From: CADEED01 sp041395625
Lineage (GTDB): Bacteria; Pseudomonadota; Gammaproteobacteria; Steroidobacterales; Steroidobacteraceae
Length of the DNA stretch: 64,000 nucleotides
NCBI GenBank assembly: GCA_041395625.1
Contig: JAWLAE010000001.1
Span: 1-64,000, forward strand
Reading direction: 5' to 3'
Shown in pieces: positions 28,339-38,777 of this stretch. Position 1 is the first letter of the stretch. Every line of letters begins with the position of its first letter. Under the pieces are notes generated by a model. That model ran no database searches. It saw nothing but the letters and a program-made list of their open reading frames with translations, and had not been told where the DNA came from. A program made the position numbers and the translations under genes.

Positions 28339-28632
28339 ATGAAGATTCGTCCTCTTCATGACCGCGTGATCGTGAAGCGTCTCGAGGAAGAGCGCGTTTC
28401 CGCCGGCGGCATTGTGATTCCCGATACCGCCGCCGAGAAGCCTGTGCAGGGCAAGATCGTAGCGGTCGGCAAGGGCAAGATTCTCGAGGATGGCAGCGTC
28501 CGTGCCCTCGATGTAAAAGTCGGCGACAAGATCCTCTTTGGCAAGTACTCCGGCACCGAAGTAAAGGTGGACGGAGACGATCTTCTGGTCATGCGTGAAG
28601 AAGACGTCATGGCCATCATCGAAGGGAAGTAA
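28339..28632 (+). CDS. groES: Co-chaperonin GroES
   Basis: A 97-residue Hsp10 beginning MKIRPLHDRVIVKRLEEE. It has the mobile-loop region SAGGIVIPDTAAEKP and the C-terminal DDLLVMREEDVMAIIE. It caps the GroEL chamber. AAGGAGCG precedes the ATG. groEL follows after 5 bp. Confidence 0.98.
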   Translation: MKIRPLHDRVIVKRLEEERVSAGGIVIPDTAAEKPVQGKIVAVGKGKILEDGSVRALDVKVGDKILFGKYSGTEVKVDGDDLLVMREEDVMAIIEGK

Positions 28633-28637
28633 CAGAT

Positions 28638-30281
<1,644 letters not shown>

Positions 30282-30302
30282 CGCAACGCGTTACTCGTCC
30301 GC

Positions 30303-30318
30303 CGCGTCACGTGACGCG
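30303..30318. repeat. Perfect 16-bp palindrome downstream of groEL
   Basis: CGCGTCAC-GTGACGCG lies between the groEL stop and its terminator. It could be a protein binding site or part of the 3' structure of the transcript. Confidence 0.5.
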
Positions 30319-30323
30319 ACAAG

Positions 30324-30354
30324 AAAGGCCCGGCGGAGACGTCGGGCCTTTTTT
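30324..30354 (+). terminator. Rho-independent terminator of groESL
   Basis: AAAGGCCCG (30324-30332) pairs with CGGGCCTTT (30343-30351) across a 10-base loop and continues into a T-run. Confidence 0.92.
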
Positions 30355-30403
30355 CTGGCGCGGCCTGTTGATGCGACTGCGGCGATGGTCGACACTGGCG
30401 ACC

Positions 30404-30907
30404 ATGAAACTCACGAGTTTCACGCAGATCGCAGGGGCGTTGGCTGCCGGGTCGGTCAGGTACCTGGTTGCCGGTGGTCTGGCTGTGAACGCTCACGGGT
30501 ATCTACGATTCACCAAAGATGTCGATATCGTGATCCAGCTGATTCCCGACAATGTGATGCGTGCGTTCGCTGCGCTGACAAGTCTGGGTTTCAGGCCATC
30601 GGTACCCGTCACGAGCCAACAATTCGCCGACCGCCACACACGAGACGGCTGGATTCGGGACAAGGGAATGCAGGTCCTGCAGTTCTGGAGCGACGATCAC
30701 CGCGAGACACCAATCGATGTGTTCGTGACTGAACCGTTCGATTTCGAGCGCGAATACGCCCGCGCCCTGCAAAAGCCGCTCGACGACTCGATTATTGTCC
30801 GATTCGTTGCGGCCGATACGCTGATTGCGATGAAGTCCGTTGCCGGCAGAGCGCAGGATCTGATAGATATCGAGCACTTGAGAATGGTTGTGCAGAATGA
30901 CGATTGA
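30404..30907 (+). CDS. Nucleotidyltransferase-fold protein (AbiEii/DUF6036-like)
   Basis: A 167-residue protein whose N-terminal core YLVAGGLAVNAHGYLRFTKDVDIVI is the hallmark of polymerase-beta-type nucleotidyltransferases of the AbiEii/DUF6036 group (GG motif, then D.D metal ligands). IDVFVTEPFDF would supply the third acidic residue. I chose ATG 30404; ATG 30371 is also in frame. It overlaps the next small gene by 11 bp. Such proteins often act as toxin-like or defence enzymes that modify tRNA or proteins. The function here is inferred from the fold only. Confidence 0.75.
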   Translation: MKLTSFTQIAGALAAGSVRYLVAGGLAVNAHGYLRFTKDVDIVIQLIPDNVMRAFAALTSLGFRPSVPVTSQQFADRHTRDGWIRDKGMQVLQFWSDDHRETPIDVFVTEPFDFEREYARALQKPLDDSIIVRFVAADTLIAMKSVAGRAQDLIDIEHLRMVVQNDD

Positions 30908-31082
30908 AACGACTGTGCCGCGAAACGATGTTGACATTGACTGGAGTCTAACGACCTGGGAGGGATCACGTCGCGAGCAGCTGCGGCGATGGCGTGAATT
31001 GCCGCTCGCACATATCATCGCTGCACTGGAGGAAATGCAGACTTTGCAGGAGCGCTTTGCCGCACCCGCCCAGTCGAAGTGA
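30897..31082 (+). CDS. Small partner protein of the nucleotidyltransferase
   Basis: A 61-residue protein with DWSLTTWEGSRREQLRRWRELPLAHIIAALEEM, a pattern I associate with short ORFs next to nucleotidyltransferase genes. It starts at ATG 30897 inside the 3' end of the nucleotidyltransferase gene, so the two are translationally coupled. It could be an antitoxin or adaptor. No known domain can be named. Confidence 0.62.
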   Translation: MTIETTVPRNDVDIDWSLTTWEGSRREQLRRWRELPLAHIIAALEEMQTLQERFAAPAQSK

Positions 31083-31140
31083 GAGCCGTAGCCGAGTTGC
31101 AAGACACAGTGTGAGCCGGCATATCTCGAGGATGCCACTG

Positions 31141-32010
31141 ATGTTGACGAGTAGAGCTTGGATTGTCGTTGCCGTACTCGCGTCACTCGCCGTCGGCAGC
31201 GCGAGGTCGGCAGAGTCGCCGGTGTTCTATCTGCGTTCGCAGAGTATCGCGGTCGAGCCGATCGTTGAATTGGGTGGCATTCCCGGCAAAGTGCTGAGCC
31301 GTAATCCAAAGACCGGGCGAATCGCGGTCGAAGTGTCCCTGCCTCCCGGATTCAAGGAGCAGACCTCGCTCGACACGCCTGGTCTTAGTTTCGAGATTGT
31401 CGTGCTCGAAGGCACATTGCAGTTCGGTCAAGAACCGCTGGCAATGCGCGATTTCGCCTATTCGCCCGCGGGCCAGCCGCGACCCAAGCTCGCGACCGAC
31501 GATGGCGCCCGGCTGCTCGTGTTCTTCGATCCTGCGCCGCGCGATACCGAGGTGCGAGCTAAATTGCGCACGCTTGGCAGCTACGTCACGCGCTATGCCG
31601 AGTCGCGCTGGAATCCGGGTACGCTCAGTCAATCCTCGGGGTTCGATCTCAAGCTCGAGATCCAGCACCTGAAGAAGGATCCGCTGTCCGGTGCCCGCAC
31701 CTGGCTGGTACGACTGAAGCCGCCGATCGACATGCCGTTCGAGGTGCATTCGGTGCCGGAGGAGGCCTACCTGATAGAGGGCAAGTACTCGCAGCCCGAG
31801 TGCATGCCGGACGGATTGCGTACTGGCGTCTACGAGACGGGTGACTACTTTTATCGTCCTGGTGGGATCGCCCACAGCGGTCCTGGATCAGGCCCCGTCG
31901 AAACGACTACTTGGGTAATGCGTACGCCTGCCGATCTCGACGTCACCTTTTTTCGCAAGTGCGAGAATGGCGTGATGACGGAGCGCGTCGCGGCGTCGCC
32001 TGCAAAATGA
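31141..32010 (+). CDS. Secreted bicupin protein, DUF4437-like
   Basis: A 289-residue protein with a cleavable signal (RAWIVVAVLASLAVGSARSAE) and two cupin-like halves. The second carries HSVPEEAYLIEGKY and FYRPGGIAHSGP, which could bind metal; the first lacks the His pair. It resembles the cytosolic cupin at 37859-38764. I chose ATG 31141 because GAGG lies about nine bases upstream; ATG 31132 is in frame. It is convergent with the MFS gene. Confidence 0.68.
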   Translation: MLTSRAWIVVAVLASLAVGSARSAESPVFYLRSQSIAVEPIVELGGIPGKVLSRNPKTGRIAVEVSLPPGFKEQTSLDTPGLSFEIVVLEGTLQFGQEPLAMRDFAYSPAGQPRPKLATDDGARLLVFFDPAPRDTEVRAKLRTLGSYVTRYAESRWNPGTLSQSSGFDLKLEIQHLKKDPLSGARTWLVRLKPPIDMPFEVHSVPEEAYLIEGKYSQPECMPDGLRTGVYETGDYFYRPGGIAHSGPGSGPVETTTWVMRTPADLDVTFFRKCENGVMTERVAASPAK

Positions 32011-32019
32011 CGTACGGCA

Positions 32020-33294
32020 TCATTGGTCGGCGACTTCCAGGCCGGACTTTATGTTCGGCAGCATCAGCGCCGCAACGGCGGATACGAACAACAAAGGAAC
32101 GATGGCCAGCGAGAATGCCCATTGCCAGCCAACGGACTTGACGATCAGCGGCACGATGGCTGGGAACAGCGCGAAGCCCAGCGTCAGTGGTGCCGAGCCG
32201 CAAACCGCATAGCCGGTGGTGCGCATGCGGGTTGGATAGAGATCGGCTAACAACGCGCCGACCACGGCGTTGCTGCCGTAGAAGAAAGCACCGGTGAGCG
32301 CGAAGAAAGTCAGGTCTTGCCAGCGTTCTTTGGGCAGCCACATCAGTGCCAACAGGGCGAGTGCGCCGAGCGCACACCAGATGGCGAAAGTGTTGCGGCG
32401 GGTCAGCAGGTACTCGCCGACGACAGCTGCGCTTAGATAGCCGGCGATGGCGATGCCGTTCGACAGGCCGACGAGTTGGGCAGCTTGCGAAGCAGTGTAG
32501 CCGCGCACTTCCATGAAGTAAGTCGGGAAGAAGAACGCTGTGCCGGCATAGGCGCAGCCGAAGGAGAAGAACAGCACGATCGAGGCGATCGAACGCAGCC
32601 GATATTCCGGCGAGAATAGTTCGCGCACCAGTGAATTGCTGTTTTGGGTCGCGTCGTTAGCATGCGTGGCTGTCTGGCGGGCTGCTGCAACTGCCGCAAA
32701 GCGCTGGCTCTCCGGCATTCGCCAGCCGATGAACAGGGCAATGGGGACCACCGCGAAACCGATCCAGAATATGGCGCGCCAGCCACTGCTCTCCAACAGC
32801 GGCGCGGCGATCAAGGCGGCCAGGAACCAGCCGAGCGGATAGCCACATTGGAGCACGCCCATCAGCACGCCCCGATGCCGAGCGGGCGCGCATTCGGTGA
32901 CGTAGGCTGCGGTGATCGGTGCAATGCCGGCAGCCAGGCCGAAGGCGAGCGCCCGGAGAATAGTTAGCTGTGTAAGGTCGGTGACGAGGCCGTGGAGACC
33001 GACGAACAGCGCCGATGACGCGAGCAGCGCTGCGAGCGTGAACCGGCGGCCGTACCGATCCGCGGCCACGCCCGCTATAACGACCATGACGGCGGCGGTG
33101 ATGAAGCCCACGGACAGAATCAGCCCGACGCTCTCCAGGCCGACGCTGAATTCGCTCAGAATGCCCGGTACGGCGTAGCCGAACAGTGACTGGTCGAGAT
33201 TGCTCATTGTCCAGGCGAACAACGAGAATAGCAGGATCACGATCCAGCCACGGTTGGACGCATTGCGGTCAGTATCGTTAGCTGAATTGCTCAC
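32020..33294 (-). CDS. MFS transporter, aromatic-acid/sugar-acid symporter type
   Basis: A 424-residue permease with twelve predicted TM helices. The MFS signature is in loop 2-3 (GVAADRYGRRFTLAA), with MPESQRF in the central loop and an LADLYPTRMRTTGYA segment of the AAHS/SP-type families. It is likely a proton symporter for an organic acid. I chose GTG 33294, preceded by AGAGG, over a TTG further upstream. It follows the flippase gene on the same strand. Confidence 0.85.
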   Translation of the reverse strand: MSNSANDTDRNASNRGWIVILLFSLFAWTMSNLDQSLFGYAVPGILSEFSVGLESVGLILSVGFITAAVMVVIAGVAADRYGRRFTLAALLASSALFVGLHGLVTDLTQLTILRALAFGLAAGIAPITAAYVTECAPARHRGVLMGVLQCGYPLGWFLAALIAAPLLESSGWRAIFWIGFAVVPIALFIGWRMPESQRFAAVAAARQTATHANDATQNSNSLVRELFSPEYRLRSIASIVLFFSFGCAYAGTAFFFPTYFMEVRGYTASQAAQLVGLSNGIAIAGYLSAAVVGEYLLTRRNTFAIWCALGALALLALMWLPKERWQDLTFFALTGAFFYGSNAVVGALLADLYPTRMRTTGYAVCGSAPLTLGFALFPAIVPLIVKSVGWQWAFSLAIVPLLFVSAVAALMLPNIKSGLEVADQ

Positions 33295-33338
33295 GGGGGC
33301 CTCTGTTGTGGATTCAAATTGGAATTGCAATCATGATC

Positions 33339-34814
33339 TCAAGCGGTCGCGCCGGGCCGCATCAGTTCGCGGCCGAGAGCGAGCCCATCGCGTAGAACCC
33401 GCGGACCCACCAGGCGCATTGCCAAGAGATAGGCGGCCGCTCCAGCGAGTATCTTGATGACTAACAACCCGGCGGCGGGCACACGAGCCGCTAGTCCCAC
33501 GCCGGTAACCCAGACCACTGCGTACATGATGGCGCCGCACAGCATGGGAGTAGCCAGCGGCTTGACACAGTCGCGCAGCCTGAGCTGCAGAGCGTTGGCG
33601 GTTAGCCATGCCGACAGAACATACAATACCGGTGACACGCCGAGCCAGGCAATCGCCGCACCATTCAGTCCGTTCCACGTGGCGCCTGCCAGAATTGCCA
33701 GCGGCGTGATGAAACTGGCCAACGCAAGTTCCTTGGTAGCGGCTTGTGGCGAGCCGACTGCGGTCGTCATCGTATTGTGCAGCGACGATATCGTTCTGAG
33801 CGGCGCTACCAGTGCCAGTATGGCCAGTACCGGCACGGCCTTGTACCACTGTGGGCCGAGCACGACATGCACGAAATCTGCTGCAACGGACGCGAGACCC
33901 CAGCAAACACCTATGCTGTACACCGCAAACAGGCCGAGCAGGCGCTGGCAGGTGACGCGCAGCGTGTCGACGTCCTCGCGCAGACGCGACAGTACTGGAA
34001 AGGACACTCGGTTCACCGTATCCATGACTTTGCCAACTGGTAGTGCGGCGAGCTGCGAGGCGACGTTGTAGTTGCCGAGCTGCGCGCCATGCAGCATTCG
34101 CCCGACGATCACTTGGTCCGATTGGCTGTACCAGTACCACAGCACGCGCGCGCCAATGACATGGCCGCTGAACCGTGCCAGCTCGCGAACTGGCGTCAAG
34201 TCGAGGCTTAGCGGGGGCCAGACGATGCCCCCATGGTAGAACAGCAAAGCCAATGTGCGCGTAACCGCGATCGTCATCGCTCCCAAGACTAACGACCAGA
34301 CCCCGAGGCCTGACAGAGCGGCAATGACGGTGACCGCGGACCCGGACACATTGCCGATGATCAGGGCGAGTGAGAGTTCGCGGAAGCGCAGTTGCCGTTC
34401 GAGCAGTGCGGACGGTACTGCGGCGAACGATGAGATCACCAGTTCCAGTGTCAAGACGCGCATGACGGGTGTCAACGCTGGCTCATTGAACCAGGCCGCG
34501 ATGAACGGTGCCGCTACCACCAGCAACACGGCGATCATTAGGTTCAGCGCGATGATCACGCCGCTCGCAGTTCGAGCACGCGCATCGTCGACGGTGTGCG
34601 CTTGCACGAGACCGGCGCCAAGTCCCAGCTCGCTGAACAAGGCAATGAAGCCGATAACGATGGTTGCGAGTGCCAGCAAGCCGTAGTCGCGTGGCTCGAG
34701 CAGGCGCATCACCAGGATGGTGACGGGCCAGGTGATCAGCTGCAGACCGAAGCGCGCGGCGACTGTCCAGCGCACCCCGGAGAGCGCACTGTCGCGCAGC
34801 GAGCGAGCGCTCAT
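33339..34814 (-). CDS. Polysaccharide flippase (Wzx/RfbX type)
   Basis: A 491-residue, very hydrophobic protein of the MATE/MOP lipid-linked oligosaccharide flippase group. It begins RDSALSGVRWTVAARFGLQLITWPVTILVMRLLEPRDYGLLALA and contains FSELGLGAGLVQ and LREDVDTLR. It would move lipid-linked glycans across the inner membrane. ATG 34814 overlaps the asparagine-synthase stop by 4 bp. No glycosyltransferases are nearby, which is unusual for such a gene. Confidence 0.86.
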   Translation of the reverse strand: MSARSLRDSALSGVRWTVAARFGLQLITWPVTILVMRLLEPRDYGLLALATIVIGFIALFSELGLGAGLVQAHTVDDARARTASGVIIALNLMIAVLLVVAAPFIAAWFNEPALTPVMRVLTLELVISSFAAVPSALLERQLRFRELSLALIIGNVSGSAVTVIAALSGLGVWSLVLGAMTIAVTRTLALLFYHGGIVWPPLSLDLTPVRELARFSGHVIGARVLWYWYSQSDQVIVGRMLHGAQLGNYNVASQLAALPVGKVMDTVNRVSFPVLSRLREDVDTLRVTCQRLLGLFAVYSIGVCWGLASVAADFVHVVLGPQWYKAVPVLAILALVAPLRTISSLHNTMTTAVGSPQAATKELALASFITPLAILAGATWNGLNGAAIAWLGVSPVLYVLSAWLTANALQLRLRDCVKPLATPMLCGAIMYAVVWVTGVGLAARVPAAGLLVIKILAGAAAYLLAMRLVGPRVLRDGLALGRELMRPGATA

Positions 34815-36724
34815 GCGGCGTCGCGCACCGGTGGCCGGGAGCGAGGCGTGCGCAGACTGCGCAGCCACAGCTCGGTTTGTACCAGCTGGAACATCGAGGT
34901 GACCTGCGTCGGGTCGTCTTCGCGAAAATCGCGCGTCAGCGCATCGACAGCGGGCAATGAATAGATTCCCCGTTCGCGAAACTCCTGCGAACAGGCGAGC
35001 TCGCGCCCAAGCGTGTGAAATTTGCCGGCGATCCTGGCAGATGTGGACACAGGGAAGCCGAACTTCTGTGTGCGCGAACTGATTGGTTGTGGAATTCGCC
35101 CGTCAGCGACTCGACGTAGTGCAACCTTGTTCAACCCGCCGCTGTACTTGAGATGATTTGGCATCCGCAATGCGTGCTCAACCACGCGATAGTCCATGAA
35201 CGGCAGGCGCGCCTCGACGGAATGCGCCATCGAACAGCGGTCCTCGATCCGCAGGTAGAGCGGTAGCGGAGATACAGCGATCGCGTCGTGCTGCGTAGAT
35301 TCGATGCGGTAGTCAGCAGGACATGTAGTCGAACGGGCACTGCGTCGCATCAAGTCCGGCGAAAACAAACGACTCACCGCGTGCTGTGGGTAGCGTGGGC
35401 CGAACTGTCGTGCCAGGGAGCGATAGACGCTGAATCCACCGGCCCGAATCCGCGCGTAGCGCCGCAATACCGCCAGCAGAGTGCCCGACACCGTGCGCTC
35501 ATGGCGTTGCGCGAAAGTGCTGATATCGTCAAGGAGCACGCGCCAGCGACCGTCATGCGCGAGCGAATACCAGTAGTCATGTTGAAAGGACGCGTAGCCG
35601 CAAAGCGTCTCATCGGCACCCTGGCCGCCGATGACGACCTTGACCCCGTGCTGACGGGCCAGCCGGAACAACTCATAGTTGGCGATCGCCGCGGGCGAGT
35701 GCAGCGGCTCGCCGTTCGCATGTAGCACCTCCGGTAGCAACTCGCTGAGATCGAGATGCTCGTTCTGTATCGCCACCAAATGCGCGCCGGATTGAGCGAG
35801 CGTCAGGTCGATCAGTTCGCGTTCATCGAACCTGTCATCCTGATAGCTGAAGGCGCGCAGCGCGGTCGGACGCGGCTCGAGGTTTGCGGCCTCGCAAATC
35901 AATAAGGTCGAGTCGATGCCACCGGACAGTGTGAACCCGACCGGCACATCACTACGCATCCGGAGTCGTACGGCATCACTCAGGAGCTCGCCTAGTCGTT
36001 GTACGCAGTCGGCGTCACTTATCGCTGCTGCCTCCATCGTGACATCCCGGACGTTCCAGAACTGCTCGATCCGTTTCGCACCATCAGGCTGGATCCAGAT
36101 GCGACTGCCTGCAGGTATGCGTGTGATGCCGGCAATGCAGGTTTCCGCACCATGATCGAGGACGTCGCGAGCGAGGGAATCCGCGAGGCGTGACCAGTTG
36201 GGCAGGCTGGCGGTCAGGCCGGCAGCTCTGATGGCATTGGGCTCTGAGGCGATGACGATCCAATCATCGTTTTCCCACAAGTACATGGGCTTGACGCCGA
36301 GACGATCGCGCGAGCCGAACAACTGACCGGTACGTTGATCGTAGATCAGGAACGCCCACATGCCGTTGAGGTGCTGCACGCATTGCTCGCGCCACTGCTG
36401 GTATGCAGCCAGCAGCACTTCGGTATCGCTCGAGGTCCTGAACAGATGCCCCAGGGACTGCAGCTCGCGCCGCAACTCGAGGTAGTTATAGATCTCGCCG
36501 TTGAAGACAATCGTGAGCGCGCCATCAGCGCTGCTCATCGGCTGGTGGCCGGCTACCGACAAGTCGATGATCGCCAGTCGGCGAAAACCCAAGGTCACAT
36601 TGGCGTGAACGTAGCGACCGGAATCGTCAGGTCCGCGATGCTCGAGCGCGGCAATGGCCCTGTCGAGCACGACATCAGTGGCCGACTGGCCGTGTCGGCC
36701 CAGTATCGCCACAATGCCACACAT
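34811..36724 (-). CDS. Asparagine synthase (glutamine-hydrolysing)
   Basis: A 637-residue protein. The Ntn glutaminase domain begins with the catalytic Cys (MCGIVAILGRHG), with RRLAIIDLS and FNGEIYNY. The synthetase domain has the PP-loop SGGIDSTLL, IGGQGADE and RLPFMDYRVVEHAL. The coupling to a flippase suggests it amidates a glycan or its precursor (inference) rather than supplying asparagine. ATG 36724 is set by the need for Cys2. Confidence 0.92.
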   Translation of the reverse strand: MCGIVAILGRHGQSATDVVLDRAIAALEHRGPDDSGRYVHANVTLGFRRLAIIDLSVAGHQPMSSADGALTIVFNGEIYNYLELRRELQSLGHLFRTSSDTEVLLAAYQQWREQCVQHLNGMWAFLIYDQRTGQLFGSRDRLGVKPMYLWENDDWIVIASEPNAIRAAGLTASLPNWSRLADSLARDVLDHGAETCIAGITRIPAGSRIWIQPDGAKRIEQFWNVRDVTMEAAAISDADCVQRLGELLSDAVRLRMRSDVPVGFTLSGGIDSTLLICEAANLEPRPTALRAFSYQDDRFDERELIDLTLAQSGAHLVAIQNEHLDLSELLPEVLHANGEPLHSPAAIANYELFRLARQHGVKVVIGGQGADETLCGYASFQHDYWYSLAHDGRWRVLLDDISTFAQRHERTVSGTLLAVLRRYARIRAGGFSVYRSLARQFGPRYPQHAVSRLFSPDLMRRSARSTTCPADYRIESTQHDAIAVSPLPLYLRIEDRCSMAHSVEARLPFMDYRVVEHALRMPNHLKYSGGLNKVALRRVADGRIPQPISSRTQKFGFPVSTSARIAGKFHTLGRELACSQEFRERGIYSLPAVDALTRDFREDDPTQVTSMFQLVQTELWLRSLRTPRSRPPVRDAA

Positions 36725-36878
36725 AAGACCATATCCCTCTGACACCAGCACTCGCAAACGCGGGCTGGGAAGCCGCACGTGAAGCGCGGGATTAGATTAC
36801 AGAAACTCCGCCTGCGCAAACACTTATCGATGACGATTATGTAGACTCCCTGTCACAACATTGAGCTGGTTGAAGCGC

Positions 36879-37205
36879 ATGCCGATATTTGAGTACTGCT
36901 GCAGTGTTTGTCACCATCGATTGGAGGTATTGCAGAAGCTCGGCGCGCGCGGGCCTCGCAAATGCCCCGCTTGCGGTGAGCGAACACTCGCCAGGCAGCT
37001 GTCAGCGCCTGGTTTTCAATTGCAAGGCACCGGCTGGCGGAAACCCGCCGCCCGCCGGCAGCCGAGCGGTCAACGACAGCGTACCGTGGGGCATACTCTC
37101 GATTCGGGCACGCCTCACAATCACGACCACTCGCACGACAATGCGCGTTCGACGCCTGCGAAGGAGCCCCATTCTCGCGGCCTCGGCCACGGCCATAAGC
37201 ACTGA
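36879..37205 (+). CDS. FmdB-family zinc-ribbon protein
   Basis: A 108-residue protein beginning MPIFEYCCSVCHHRLEVLQKLG, with CPACGERTLARQLSAPGF. The CxxC pairs and opening motif match the FmdB family of putative regulators. The C-terminal half is low complexity and His-rich (HNHDHSHDN, HGHKH) and may bind metal. It is convergent with the next gene, with adjacent stops. Confidence 0.85.
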   Translation: MPIFEYCCSVCHHRLEVLQKLGARGPRKCPACGERTLARQLSAPGFQLQGTGWRKPAARRQPSGQRQRTVGHTLDSGTPHNHDHSHDNARSTPAKEPHSRGLGHGHKH

Positions 37206-37850
37206 TCAGATTCTGCCGTGCTCGCCTGGAGCGATGAACTGATGGTCTGCGGCGCGCATCAGCGCGGATTCCACGAGCGGCATCCGATCATTGCCAAAGT
37301 ACATGTCGTCACCGAGAAACATCGTCGGCGAGCCGAAGCCGCCGCGCGCTAGCAACTCCTCGGTGTTGGCGACCACGACGGCGGTAGACTTCGAGTCATC
37401 GAGTGCCGCTTCGAAGTGAGGACCATGCAAGCCGCAGTCGGCGGCGATGCTGATCACTTCAGTCCGATCGGCAATATCGCGGCCCGAAGCGAAATGCGCC
37501 GCAAACAGCGCTCCAATGAGTTTACTTGCGTGGCCGGTATCGAGCGCAACTACGGCCGCGCGTTGCGCCCACACTGGTGGCGCACGCCGCCCATCAGGCA
37601 GCTTGATCTTGACGCCCGCAAAACTCGCCCAGTCCTGTAAATCTTTGCGCTGGTAGTTAGCCTCGGCCGGATGACGGGCGACGTAGGGGTCGGGCAAATT
37701 GCCGTCCTGATGCAGCTGGCCAGCGAGCACCGGACGATAGCGTACTGTGCCACCGGTGCGCAGCACGGCTTCGTTCAGGCGCAAGTATGCCAGGTAAGAC
37801 CAGGGACAGGAACTGCAGTAGAAGAACTCGACCCGCTGACGCGAACTCAC
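37206..37850 (-). CDS. DsbA-fold oxidoreductase / HCCA-isomerase-like protein
   Basis: A 214-residue thioredoxin-fold protein of the DsbA/FrnE/2-hydroxychromene-2-carboxylate isomerase group. It has VEFFYCSSCPWSYLAYLRL at the N-terminus and GGFGSPTMFLGDDMYFGNDRMPLVESAL near the end. HCCA isomerases have a Ser in the S-P-W-S-Y motif. Here it is Cys, forming CSSC, so a thiol mechanism is possible. I chose GTG 37850, the start nearest the fold; GTG 37880 overlaps the cupin gene by 22 bp. Co-transcribed with the cupin. Confidence 0.76.
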   Translation of the reverse strand: MSSRQRVEFFYCSSCPWSYLAYLRLNEAVLRTGGTVRYRPVLAGQLHQDGNLPDPYVARHPAEANYQRKDLQDWASFAGVKIKLPDGRRAPPVWAQRAAVVALDTGHASKLIGALFAAHFASGRDIADRTEVISIAADCGLHGPHFEAALDDSKSTAVVVANTEELLARGGFGSPTMFLGDDMYFGNDRMPLVESALMRAADHQFIAPGEHGRI

Positions 37851-37858
37851 GAACTCTT

Positions 37859-38764
37859 CTACTGACCGTCGAGATCCCACGGACCCGCGGACCTCGAGCG
37901 CACCGGGATACCCGCAATCACCGGTGCCTGTGTCTTGGGATCGTAGTTGAGTGCGTCACCCTCGGCAATCACCCGCTCGTTGACGGTGATCCAGTTAATG
38001 AGACTGCCGTCGAGCCGGAAGATGCCGGTCCAGCCACGGCGTTCGCCAGCCATGAAATGACCGTGTTTCACCTTCGCCGGACGGAAGAAATAGGCGCCGG
38101 GATCGAGCGTGCCGAAGTTGTAGACCATATCGCCGTCGAGGCAATAAGACTCCTCGAACACCGGGTGATGCACCATGCGGCTGTCGGACCAGCCCGGTGG
38201 TGCCCAGCAAAGCAGCGAGACAAAGCCGGTGTTGTTGTCGTCCGGTGACGGCGGATCGGCGAACAACAGCTTCAGTTTCAGAAAGCGCTGCGTATCGCCT
38301 TCGTAGAGATTGGGCATCCACTCCTGGCGGTCGGTGTCCACAACGGTCAATTCGCCTGCTTCATTGGAAGCGGTATTGCCGCCGCGAGAGATGAACTTGC
38401 TGCGATTCTTGCTCGAGATCGAAAAGCCCCAATCGCCGTACTCGCGGAATATCAGCACGTCGGTACCAGCTGCCACTTCCATCGCCGGGATGGCAAGACC
38501 TGCTGGTGCGCGAAAGTACGAGCCTTTGCCGAGTAGCCGCTGCCCCAGCTTCACTTGGCCCTGCATCACGTACCACTCGACGTCCGCGTGATGATAGCCA
38601 CCTGGTCTGCTCCATGCTTTGTCGAACATGACGCGTGTCGAGGCGGCACCGCTTTCCTCGTCATAGGAGAGATTGCGCTGGCGCGCGTGGGTGTTGCCTT
38701 TGTGCAGTTCGGCCTCGTGCCACACGAGGTCCTTTTCCTGAATGAGTTCTACATGCGGACGCAC
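37859..38764 (-). CDS. Bicupin DUF4437-like protein
   Basis: A 301-residue cytosolic protein with two cupin repeats. The first has GGYHHADVEWYVMQGQVKLG, the second MVHHPVFEESYCLDGDMVYNFG and VKHGHFMAGE, giving His/Glu sets suited to Fe or Mn. Bicupins include dioxygenases, decarboxylases and isomerases, and the reaction here is unknown. GTG 38764 has AAGGAG seven bases upstream. It is a homologue of the secreted protein at 31141-32010. Confidence 0.75.
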   Translation of the reverse strand: MRPHVELIQEKDLVWHEAELHKGNTHARQRNLSYDEESGAASTRVMFDKAWSRPGGYHHADVEWYVMQGQVKLGQRLLGKGSYFRAPAGLAIPAMEVAAGTDVLIFREYGDWGFSISSKNRSKFISRGGNTASNEAGELTVVDTDRQEWMPNLYEGDTQRFLKLKLLFADPPSPDDNNTGFVSLLCWAPPGWSDSRMVHHPVFEESYCLDGDMVYNFGTLDPGAYFFRPAKVKHGHFMAGERRGWTGIFRLDGSLINWITVNERVIAEGDALNYDPKTQAPVIAGIPVRSRSAGPWDLDGQ

Positions 38765-38777
38765 TGCCTTCTCCTTA

